52,147 bases of DNA. Origin: Flavobacterium bizetiae (GTDB lineage Bacteria; Bacteroidota; Bacteroidia; Flavobacteriales; Flavobacteriaceae). The stretch covers positions 1 through 52,147 of the forward strand of contig NZ_CADCSU010000061.1 of NCBI RefSeq assembly GCF_902804475.1, given 5' to 3'. Shown in pieces: positions 1 to 7,314 of this stretch. Made by a program: the position numbers and the translations under genes. The notes beneath the pieces are model-generated. The model did not search any database. It was not told where the DNA came from and saw only the letters and a list, made by a program, of their open reading frames with translations. Within the stretch, counting starts at the first letter, position 1. Each line of letters begins with the position of its first letter.

Positions 1-103
1 TAATTTGACCTTTAATATAGGCTCTTTCTTGTGCTGAGATACTTGTAGCAGCCAATAGAAAAAAGCAAAAGCTCAAAAAAGAAATTGTAAATTTATATTT
101 CAT
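1..103 (-). CDS. N-terminus of an exported protein (cut by window edge)
   Basis: The reverse strand reads ATG at 103 and stays open for 34 codons to the window edge. It begins MKYKFTISFLSFCFF and continues LLAATSISAQ, a clear Sec signal peptide with likely cleavage before or after the Q. The first mature residues are ERAYIKGQI. The KGQI pattern is how many Bacteroidota TonB receptors and carboxypeptidase-regulatory-like proteins begin, but too little is present to name it. The gene points out of the window and is separated from sucB by about 200 bases. Confidence 0.7.
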   Translation of the reverse strand, partial: MKYKFTISFLSFCFFLLAATSISAQERAYIKGQI

Positions 104-260
104 TTTTATTTAGAATTGGTTTTAATAGCGCAAATTTAGTTGTTGATTATCAACTATACAAGCTATTTTTATTTGTTCTAAATAAAATATTTTTTAAAAG
201 GTAAAATTTAAATTTGTGTAAAAAATTAACATCTTAAGCAAGATTTAAGCTAATATTAAG

Positions 261-298
261 AAAAAAAAGCCTGTTCAAATGAATGAACAGGCTTTTTT
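261..298. terminator. Rho-independent terminator, probably bidirectional
   Basis: GCCTGTTCA and TGAACAGGC form a 9-bp stem around the loop AATGAA, flanked by A8 on the left and T6 on the right. It lies just beyond the sucB stop on the minus strand, so it should end the sucA-sucB transcript. The remaining bases 104-260 are AT-rich leader of the gene at the window start with nothing else recognisable. Confidence 0.85.
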
Positions 299-320
299 GT
301 ATTGTTGAAAATTATTACAA

Positions 321-1559
321 TTATAATTCTAAAGCACGTTTAGCGTCTCCGTTCATCAATAATTCTAAAGGATTTTCTAAAGCTTCTTTTACAGCTACTA
401 AGAAACCAACAGACTCACGTCCGTCGATGATTCTGTGGTCATAAGAAAGAGCAACGTACATCATTGGGTGAATTTCAACTTTTCCGTTTACAGCAATCGG
501 ACGCTCAATAATATTGTGCATTCCTAAAATTCCTGATTGAGGAGGGTTGATGATTGGAGTAGATAACATACTTCCGAAAACACCACCATTAGTAATAGTG
601 AAAGTTCCGCCAGTCATATCGTCAACAGTAATCTGACCATCACGAGCTCTAAGTGCTAATCTTTTAATTTCAGCTTCAATTCCGCGGAAAGATAAGTTTT
701 CAGCATTACGAACTACAGGAACCATTAAACCTTTTGGTCCTGAAACTGCGATAGAGATATCAGCAAAATCGTAAGCTACTTTATAATCACCATCCATCAT
801 AGAGTTTACGTCTGGATATAATTCTAAAGCTCTAGTAACTGCTTTTGTAAAGAATGACATAAATCCTAAACCTAAACCACCATGTTTAGCTTTGAAAGCA
901 TCTTTGTATTCGTTACGGATCAGGTTGATTGGCGTCATGTTAACTTCATTGAAAGTTGTTAACATTGCTGTTTCGTTTTTAGCAGCAACTAATCTCTCTG
1001 CTACTTTACGACGTAACATTGATAATTTTGTACGCTCAGATCCACGGTTTCCTCCAGTTGGAGTTCCCATAGAAGGTACTGCGTTTACAGCATCTTCTTT
1101 AGTAATTCTTCCGTCTTTACCAGTTCCTGAAATAGTTGCCGGTGCTATGTTTTTTTCGTCTAATATTTTTCTTGCTGCCGGAGATGGAGTTCCTGTAGCG
1201 TAAGTCGCTGCCGGAGCAGGCGCTGCTTTAGGTGCCTCCGCTTTTACTTCTGCTTTTGGAGCTTCAGTTTTTGCTTCTGCTTTTGGAGCTTCTGCTGCCG
1301 GAGCAGATCCTGATGGTTTTGCTGCACTTGTATCAATTAAACAAACTACAGCTCCTACAGCAACTGCATCACCTTCTTCAGCTTTTAGCGTGATAATTCC
1401 GCTCATTTCAGCAGGTAATTCAAGAGTTGCTTTGTCTGAATCAACTTCAGCAATAGCTTGATCTTTTTCTACATAATCTCCGTCTTTTACTAACCAAGTT
1501 GCAATTTCAACTTCTTTTATTGATTCCCCTGGTGATGGGACTTTCATTTCTAAAATCAT
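321..1559 (-). CDS. sucB: 2-oxoglutarate dehydrogenase E2, dihydrolipoyl succinyltransferase
   Basis: E2 core of the 2-oxoglutarate dehydrogenase complex, which transfers the succinyl group from lipoamide to CoA in the TCA cycle (cytoplasm). At 412 residues it has the usual length and order. The lipoyl domain covers about 1-77 with the modified lysine at K43 in [10 protein letters not shown] mobile Ala/Pro/Lys linker with repeated PKAE units covers about 80-120. The E3/E1-binding domain covers about 124-160 ([20 protein letters not shown]). The catalytic acyltransferase domain runs from about 180 to the end, with the active-site motif DHRIIDG at 374-380. The start could also be the Met at residue 5. 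It lies 82 bases downstream of sucA on the same strand. Confidence 0.96.
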   Translation of the reverse strand: MILEMKVPSPGESIKEVEIATWLVKDGDYVEKDQAIAEVDSDKATLELPAEMSGIITLKAEEGDAVAVGAVVCLIDTSAAKPSGSAPAAEAPKAEAKTEAPKAEVKAEAPKAAPAPAATYATGTPSPAARKILDEKNIAPATISGTGKDGRITKEDAVNAVPSMGTPTGGNRGSERTKLSMLRRKVAERLVAAKNETAMLTTFNEVNMTPINLIRNEYKDAFKAKHGGLGLGFMSFFTKAVTRALELYPDVNSMMDGDYKVAYDFADISIAVSGPKGLMVPVVRNAENLSFRGIEAEIKRLALRARDGQITVDDMTGGTFTITNGGVFGSMLSTPIINPPQSGILGMHNIIERPIAVNGKVEIHPMMYVALSYDHRIIDGRESVGFLVAVKEALENPLELLMNGDAKRALEL

Positions 1560-1585
1560 CTTTGTTTTTGTTTAAGGTTTGTATT

Positions 1586-1627
1586 GTTTAAAGCTTAAAG
1601 TGTTTGGTTCGACTTTAAGCCTTAAAC
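1586..1627. repeat. Inverted repeat in the sucA-sucB spacer
   Basis: Two 16-base arms (1586-1601 and 1612-1627) of the type GTTTAAAGCTTAAAGT are complementary at 15 of 16 positions, with a 10-base loop. It sits between two co-directional genes of one complex and has no T-run, so it looks like an mRNA stability or processing hairpin, or a dispersed intergenic repeat, rather than a terminator. A related TTAAGC-rich stretch occurs at 18285-18360. Confidence 0.6.
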
Positions 1628-1641
1628 GTTAAACTAATTTT

Positions 1642-4416
1642 TTATCTGAATAAATCTTTATCGAATACCATTCTAATTGCATCTGCATGACGACGTTTTG
1701 CACGTGTGTAACTTCCTGATGCTGGTGCAGCGTAAGCTTTTAATGAAGCCAATCTCCATTTTACAAGATCAAAGTTCATTAACATAAAGCTGTAAGCTCC
1801 CATGTTTTTAGGTTCTTCCTGAGCCCAAACATAATCATCAGCATTTGGATATTGTGCAATGATTTCTTTAAGTTGTGCAGCAGGGAAAGGGAATAATTGC
1901 TCAATACGAACAACTGCAACATCATTTCTTCCGTTGTTTTCTCTTTCAGCAACGATATCATAGTAGAATTTACCAGTAACAAAAACTAAAGTTTTTACTG
2001 CTTTTTTATCTACTGTATTATCATCAATTGTTTCTTGGAAACTTCCGTTTGCTAACTCGTCAACTGTAGATACGCATCTTGGATCACGTAATAAACTTTT
2101 TGGAGAGAAAACTACTAAAGGTTTACGGAAATTTGTTTTCATTTGTCTTCTCAACAAGTGAAAGAAGTTGGCTGGCGTTGTACAATCTGCAACATACATA
2201 TTTTGTCTTGCACAAAGTTGTAAGTAACGCTCCATTCTTGCAGAAGAGTGTTCTGCACCTTGACCTTCATATCCGTGAGGTAATAATAAAACGATACCAT
2301 TTTGGTTGTTCCATTTATCTTCACCACAAGAAATATACTGGTCAATCATGATTTGTGCTCCATTAGAGAAATCTCCAAATTGGGCTTCCCAAATCGTTAA
2401 AGCATTTGGATTTGCTAATGCATATCCGTAATCAAAACCAAGAACTCCATATTCAGATAAAAGAGAGTTGAACACTCCAAATTTTCCTTTTTTGTTCTCG
2501 ATACTATTCAATAAGATTACCTCTTCTTCAGAATCTTCAACTTTTACAACAGCATGACGGTGAGAGAATGTACCACGCTCTACGTCCTGACCAGAAATAC
2601 GAACATCGAATCCTTCTGTTAAAAGTGAACCGTAAGCTAATGCTTCTGCAGTTCCCCAATCAAGAGTATTGTTGTCGTATCCTGCTTTTCTGTCTGTAAC
2701 AATTTTAGTTATCTTATTGATAAACTTTTTGTCTGATGGTAAAGTTGAGATCGTATTGATGATAGAATCTAATCCTGTTTTGTCAAAAGTAGTATTTACT
2801 TTTTCAAGCATTTGCGTATCTGTTACCTGAACAAATCCGTCCCATTCGTTTTTCATGAATGGAGTTATGATTGTCAAATCTTTTTTACGGGAAGCTTCTA
2901 AGTTTTCCTCTAAAGCAGATTTGTATTCCTTTTCTAAAGCATTTACATAAGATGCATCGATTACGCCGTCTGACAATAATTTCTCTGCATAAATATCTCT
3001 TGGATTTTTATGTTTTGCGATAATTTTATATAAAACTGGTTGAGTAAAACGAGGTTCATCACCTTCGTTATGACCGTATTTTCTGTATCCTAACAAATCG
3101 ATAAATACGTCACGACCAAACTGCATTCTGTAGTCTAATGCAAAAGATACAGCGTGTACAACAGCCTCTGCATCATCAGCATTTACGTGTAATACTGGTG
3201 ATAAAGTTACTTTAGCAACATCTGTACAATAAGTAGATGAACGAGCATCTAAGTAGTTTGTAGTAAAACCAACCTGGTTATTAATTACAATATGGATTGT
3301 TCCTCCGGTTTTGTAACCATCAAGCTGTGCCATTTGAATGATTTCGTACAAGATACCCTGACCTGCGATTGCAGCATCTCCGTGAACGGCAATAGGTAAT
3401 ACTTTAGAGAAATCATCAGCGTAATATTTATCTTGTTTTGCTCTTGTGATTCCTTCAATTACAGCTCCAACCGTTTCTAAGTGAGAAGGGTTTGGTGCTA
3501 AATTGATATTGATGTTTTTTCCTGTTCTTGTTTTCTTGTCAGCCGTAAGACCTAAGTGGTATTTTACGTCACCATCAAAATATTCCTGATCGTAATCTTT
3601 ACCGTCGAACTCGCCAAAAATATCCTGAGTCGATTTTCCGAAGATGTTTGCCAAAACGTTCAAACGACCACGGTGAGCCATTCCCATTACGAATTGTTCA
3701 ACACCTTTTTCAGCAGCTTGCTCGATCAAAGCATCTAAAGCAGGAATGATAGATTCTCCACCTTCGAGTGAAAACCTTTTCTGACCTACATATTTAGTGT
3801 GAAGGAAGTTCTCGAAAGAAACCGCCTGATTTAATTTGTTTAAGATAGTTTTCTTTTCTTCAGAAGAGAAATTAGGCTGATTAACATTTACAGCCAGTTT
3901 ATCCTGAATCCATTTTACAACGCCAGGATTTCTGATGTACATATATTCAATACCAATATGTTGGCAGTAAATAGATTTAAGACGCGTTACAATATCTTGT
4001 AAAGTAGAAGGTCCCACTCCAATAGTTTGAGCAGCATCAAAAACTGTAGAAAGATCAGCAGTTGTTAATCCGAAATTTTCAATATCTAATGTTGGAGAAG
4101 ATGTTCTACGATCACGAACTGGATTTGTTTTTGTAAACAAGTGTCCGCGAGTACGGTAAGCATCGATTAACTTTAGTACATTGAATTCTTTTTGTAGTTT
4201 GTCAGAAACAAGGCTACAATCTGTGTTGTCGCTAGTCACATATTCAACAATTCGTTGAACTGGATTTTCGTCATTATAAGTAGTTTGTCCAAAGTCGAAA
4301 CCTTGAAAAAAACTTCTCCAGCTTGGCTCAACGCTATCTGGGTTTACTAAATACTGATCATATAATTGTGCGAAAAACTCTGTATGCGCTGCATTTAAAA
4401 ATGAAAACCTATCCAT
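1642..4416 (-). CDS. sucA: 2-oxoglutarate dehydrogenase E1 component
   Basis: Thiamine-diphosphate-dependent decarboxylase that starts the 2-oxoglutarate dehydrogenase reaction. I start it at the ATG at 4416 (MDRFSFLNAAHTEFF, 924 residues), which is the normal E1o N-terminus. An in-frame ATG 13 codons upstream is less likely because it lies close to the promoter -7 box. Seen: the N-terminal E2-binding region ending in the segment DAYRTRGHLFTKTNPV, the MGMAHRGRLNVL motif near 245-255, the ThDP/Mg motif GDAAIAGQG near 346-354, NNQVGFTTN near 379-387, the transketolase-like central domain, and the C-terminal domain ending in DKDLFR. sucB follows on the same strand. Lipoamide dehydrogenase (E3) is not in the window. 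Confidence 0.96.
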   Translation of the reverse strand: MDRFSFLNAAHTEFFAQLYDQYLVNPDSVEPSWRSFFQGFDFGQTTYNDENPVQRIVEYVTSDNTDCSLVSDKLQKEFNVLKLIDAYRTRGHLFTKTNPVRDRRTSSPTLDIENFGLTTADLSTVFDAAQTIGVGPSTLQDIVTRLKSIYCQHIGIEYMYIRNPGVVKWIQDKLAVNVNQPNFSSEEKKTILNKLNQAVSFENFLHTKYVGQKRFSLEGGESIIPALDALIEQAAEKGVEQFVMGMAHRGRLNVLANIFGKSTQDIFGEFDGKDYDQEYFDGDVKYHLGLTADKKTRTGKNININLAPNPSHLETVGAVIEGITRAKQDKYYADDFSKVLPIAVHGDAAIAGQGILYEIIQMAQLDGYKTGGTIHIVINNQVGFTTNYLDARSSTYCTDVAKVTLSPVLHVNADDAEAVVHAVSFALDYRMQFGRDVFIDLLGYRKYGHNEGDEPRFTQPVLYKIIAKHKNPRDIYAEKLLSDGVIDASYVNALEKEYKSALEENLEASRKKDLTIITPFMKNEWDGFVQVTDTQMLEKVNTTFDKTGLDSIINTISTLPSDKKFINKITKIVTDRKAGYDNNTLDWGTAEALAYGSLLTEGFDVRISGQDVERGTFSHRHAVVKVEDSEEEVILLNSIENKKGKFGVFNSLLSEYGVLGFDYGYALANPNALTIWEAQFGDFSNGAQIMIDQYISCGEDKWNNQNGIVLLLPHGYEGQGAEHSSARMERYLQLCARQNMYVADCTTPANFFHLLRRQMKTNFRKPLVVFSPKSLLRDPRCVSTVDELANGSFQETIDDNTVDKKAVKTLVFVTGKFYYDIVAERENNGRNDVAVVRIEQLFPFPAAQLKEIIAQYPNADDYVWAQEEPKNMGAYSFMLMNFDLVKWRLASLKAYAAPASGSYTRAKRRHADAIRMVFDKDLFR

Positions 4417-4452
4417 AATATGTGTGAATATACTTTTTGTTAAATAGAAAGG

Positions 4453-4460
4453 CAAAAGTA
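4453..4460 (-). promoter_or_regulatory. Candidate -7 box of the sucAB promoter
   Basis: The minus strand reads TACTTTTG, a perfect match to the Bacteroidota -7 consensus TAnnTTTG, 36 bases upstream of the sucA ATG. No strong TTG -33 element is seen at the usual distance. The distance and orientation fit a short sucA leader. Confidence 0.5.
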
Positions 4461-4532
4461 CAACAATCGCATTTATTTAAATCTTTTTTTTACGTACTTT
4501 TACGTAAAAATTTGTTAAAAATAGACTCAACT

Positions 4533-5084
4533 ATGAATTATAATCAAATCTCAATCGTTTTCAAGCCTTTTTTTGTGATTTTGGTGATGTTGTTTTCAAT
4601 TTCAGCATTTTCGCAGCAAAAGTATGTTATAGACAACAGCAATCATTTTTGGGAGAAAGTTCAGTTTGGTGGAGGACTTGGTTTAGGAATTGGTTCCGGC
4701 TACACCGATATTTCTGTAATGCCAAGTGCCATTTATAATGTAAATGAAATTGTGGCTGTTGGTGTTGGTTTGCAATTTGGTTATTTGTCTTCTAAAAGTT
4801 ATTACAATTCTTATGTTTACGGAGGAAGTTTAGTGGGACTTGTAAATCCAATTCCGGAAATTCAGTTGTCTGCAGAATTAGAGCAGGTAAGAGTAAATAC
4901 TGATTATAATTCGACTCCGTACAGACCAAGTTATTCAGATAATTATTGGAATACGGCCTTATATCTTGGTGCCGGTTACAGAACAGGAAGTGTTACTGTT
5001 GGTGCTCGTTACGATGTTTTGTATGATCCTAACAGAAGTCTTTACGGTTCAGGATTTATGCCTTTTGTGAGAGTATATTTCTAA
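4533..5084 (+). CDS. Small outer-membrane beta-barrel-like protein
   Basis: 183-residue exported protein, start at ATG 4533 (MNYNQISIVF); an in-frame ATG 96 bases upstream would overlap the sucA promoter region and put a charged stretch before the signal peptide. The signal sequence is FFVILVMLFSISAFSQQ, with cleavage near residue 29. The mature part alternates glycine/aromatic strands (GGGLGLGIGSGYTD, VGVGLQFGYLSS, LYLGAGYRTGSVTVGARYDVLY) and ends MPFVRVYF with a terminal Phe, as outer-membrane barrels do. Six to eight strands seem possible. It is divergent from sucA. Any functional link to 2-oxoglutarate metabolism would rest on position only, so I give no enzymatic role. Confidence 0.75.
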   Translation: MNYNQISIVFKPFFVILVMLFSISAFSQQKYVIDNSNHFWEKVQFGGGLGLGIGSGYTDISVMPSAIYNVNEIVAVGVGLQFGYLSSKSYYNSYVYGGSLVGLVNPIPEIQLSAELEQVRVNTDYNSTPYRPSYSDNYWNTALYLGAGYRTGSVTVGARYDVLYDPNRSLYGSGFMPFVRVYF

Positions 5085-5138
5085 GAGGTTCACAGGCTCA
5101 GAGGGACAAAGGTTCAAAGGTTTTAAATCTGAAAAATT

Positions 5139-5702
5139 TTGAAGAAATATATTTTCATACTTATTGTTATTGTATTTTGGAGTTGTAATGACTCTAAAAA
5201 AACAAATATTGAAAGTCAAAAAGTTGTAAAGAAAGAATTGCGACCTTTTTTTGATTCCGATAAGATTGATCACTATTATTTGAATTTTTCTGAGAAAGAT
5301 TTTTTTACACTAGTTACTAAAGATAATAACACTAAAAAGGAAAAAGAATTTCTTAATATTTTCGAGTTTGAATTTCCCGATACTATTGCACAAAAAAACT
5401 TTGAAAAAATTCTATTAAATCATAATTACAAGAAATCCAATATTTCAGTTAAGCAGCAAAAAGAAATAGAAAATGTATTTAGCGAAAAGGATTCTTTGCA
5501 GATGAGTGCATATGCTTGTGTAGCTGAATACCGAGATGTTTTTATTTTTAAGAAGAAAGAAGAAACCGTAGGTATAGCAAAGATTTGTTTTAAATGCGGT
5601 CGTTTCCAGATCGTCGGAAGTAAACTAGATACTAGTGGATTTGGGCTTTGGACTGAATTAGACAGATTAAAAAATATTGTCAGACCAAATAGTAAAACTT
5701 AG
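5139..5702 (+). CDS. Uncharacterised lipoprotein with TTG start
   Basis: 187 residues from a TTG codon at 5139. No in-frame ATG occurs until about residue 121, and the TTG start gives a clean lipoprotein signal: MKKYIFILIVIVFWSC with the lipid-modified Cys at 16 followed by NDSKK. The rest is charged and Lys/Glu-rich, with a Cys pair in ICFKCGRF near 149-152. No family recognised. It lies 54 bases after the outer-membrane gene on the same strand and may share its transcript. The unusual start codon suggests low translation. Confidence 0.65.
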   Translation: MKKYIFILIVIVFWSCNDSKKTNIESQKVVKKELRPFFDSDKIDHYYLNFSEKDFFTLVTKDNNTKKEKEFLNIFEFEFPDTIAQKNFEKILLNHNYKKSNISVKQQKEIENVFSEKDSLQMSAYACVAEYRDVFIFKKKEETVGIAKICFKCGRFQIVGSKLDTSGFGLWTELDRLKNIVRPNSKT

Positions 5703-5731
5703 AACCTTAGCATCTTAGCAACTAAGCACCT

Positions 5732-6085
5732 TTACTTATAATAATTTCTAAACCAAACTTTCTGCCATTCTCTTTTTAAAATCAAAAAAGCAACTTGTTC
5801 GGCAAGAATTACCAAATCAGAACCGTCTAGTTTTTTGATGTCATTTTCAGGAACATCAATAATGTAAAGCAGATTGAGATATTCAGCAAATTTGTACTGA
5901 ATCATTCTGTAGATTTTTTCGTGAAGCTGAATTTTTAATTCTTCGGGAGAAATACTCATCGGGAAATCAATTCCTTCATTGGCTAAATTAAAGTCTTTAT
6001 TGATTTGTTCAATCAGACTTAAATATAGATTTCCACTTTCGGCATCAGCCAATAAAATATCGGTATTTTCAGGAATCGGAAACAT
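5732..6085 (-). CDS. Conserved-looking small protein of unknown function
   Basis: 117 residues, no signal peptide or membrane segment, acidic N-terminal half (MFPIPENTDILLADAESGN) and a more basic C-terminus ending WQKVWFRNYYK. Predicted mostly helical and cytoplasmic. It follows the LacI-type regulator on the same strand with a 40-base gap, so it may be co-transcribed with it. I do not recognise the family. Confidence 0.65.
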   Translation of the reverse strand: MFPIPENTDILLADAESGNLYLSLIEQINKDFNLANEGIDFPMSISPEELKIQLHEKIYRMIQYKFAEYLNLLYIIDVPENDIKKLDGSDLVILAEQVAFLILKREWQKVWFRNYYK

Positions 6086-6125
6086 TGATGCTTTTTAAGA
6101 TTGGGACAAAGTTAAAACTAAAAAA

Positions 6126-7151
6126 TCATTTAACCGTTGATTCTCTTTCAATGATTCTTGTAGGAAGTTCAATAATTTGATGTGTTACCGGACGATGTTC
6201 TTTTATGTCGACAATTTCGTCAATTAAAAGCGAAACGGCCTGATGCCCCATTTCGAATCCGGGCTGATCAATTGTGGTTAATTTTGGTGAAATAACCGTA
6301 CTCATAAACCAATTGCTAAAACCAAAAACGGCAACTTGTTCCGGCGTTTTTATTCCGGCTTCATTAAAGTATTTGATAATCCCTATGGCCACTAAATCTG
6401 TAATCGCAAAAATGGCGTCGATATCCGGATTTTCGGTCATGATTTTTTGAGCGTTTTCATAACCGTCTTCAAAATCAGTATTGTTATCGCAAACGTAAAC
6501 CAATTTCGAATCGTATTCAATTCCGTGTGCTTCAAGGGCTCGTTTATATCCTAAAAAGCGATCGATTGAGTTTTGCGGAACATAAGAACCTCTAAAATGA
6601 GCAATTCTTTTGTATCCTTTATTAATAAGGTACGAAACGGCATCAAAAGCCGCTTTTGCATCATTAATAACGACTTTAGAGCAATCGACCCTTTTGGCAA
6701 TTTTATCAAATAAAACTACCGGAGTATTTTTTCGAATGGCTTCATTAATATGAGTAAAATCATCCGTTTCATTTGAAAGTGACATTAAAACGCCATCCAC
6801 TCGTTTTTGAATTAATAGAGCAAGCTGCTTTTTCTCGAGTTCGTATTTTTCGTTAGATTGTAATATAATGACCAGATAACCTCTTTTTTCAGCTTCTTCG
6901 AGAATACCATTCAATACACTCGAAAAAAAGTGATGTACAGTAGCCGGAATAATAACACCAATGGTTTTGGTTTCATTGGTTCTAAGATTTACCGCTACAG
7001 AGTTGGGCATATAGTTCATCGTTTCGGCCATTTCGATAACTCTGGCGCGGGTAGATTTACTAATATCCGTATATCCTTTTAACGCTTTTGAAACCGTAGT
7101 AACCGAAATTCCTAATGCCGAGGCTATATCTATTAATTTTGTGTCATTCAT
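6126..7151 (-). CDS. LacI-family transcriptional regulator of the trehalose genes
   Basis: 341 residues. The N-terminal LacI helix-turn-helix is at about 5-50 (LIDIASALGISVTTVSKALKG), with the hinge helix MPNSVAVNLR following. Then comes the periplasmic-binding-protein-like sensor domain (TIGVIIPATVHHFFSSVLNG, FGFSNWFMSTVISPKLTTIDQP). It is divergent from the TonB receptor-MFS-trehalase run, and two LacI-type palindromes lie in the 163-base gap. I infer that it represses (or activates) that run in response to trehalose or a derivative. The effector is not visible from sequence. Confidence 0.92.
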   Translation of the reverse strand: MNDTKLIDIASALGISVTTVSKALKGYTDISKSTRARVIEMAETMNYMPNSVAVNLRTNETKTIGVIIPATVHHFFSSVLNGILEEAEKRGYLVIILQSNEKYELEKKQLALLIQKRVDGVLMSLSNETDDFTHINEAIRKNTPVVLFDKIAKRVDCSKVVINDAKAAFDAVSYLINKGYKRIAHFRGSYVPQNSIDRFLGYKRALEAHGIEYDSKLVYVCDNNTDFEDGYENAQKIMTENPDIDAIFAITDLVAIGIIKYFNEAGIKTPEQVAVFGFSNWFMSTVISPKLTTIDQPGFEMGHQAVSLLIDEIVDIKEHRPVTHQIIELPTRIIERESTVK

Positions 7152-7198
7152 GAAATAAAAGTACTAAAAATAAACTGCATTGATAAAGTTTTAAGTTT

Positions 7199-7233
7199 CG
7201 AAAACGTTTTAGGTGTTTTCGAAAACGTTTTCG
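7199..7233. promoter_or_regulatory. Tandem LacI-type operators
   Basis: Two sites: CGAAAACGTTTTAG at 7199-7212 (12 of 14 palindromic) and the perfect palindrome CGAAAACGTTTTCG at 7220-7233. Their centres are 21 bp apart, two helical turns, so bound dimers would sit on the same face of the DNA. The central CG step and AAACGTTT core are typical of LacI/GalR operators. They lie between the divergent regulator and TonB receptor genes and could control both. Confidence 0.85.
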
Positions 7234-7314
7234 ATTTTTAATTGCTATATTCCTTATTATTTGTTTTTAAGTTTGACAGTGATAACCATAATTACTAACT
7301 AACCGAACAAAAAA

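Noticed and set aside
4437..4532. Upstream ATG for the outer-membrane protein after sucA
   Set aside because: Overlaps the sucA promoter and precedes the natural signal peptide with charged residues.
4533..5084. Enzymatic role in 2-oxoglutarate metabolism for the protein next to sucA
   Set aside because: The sequence is an exported barrel-like protein; only position would support such a name.
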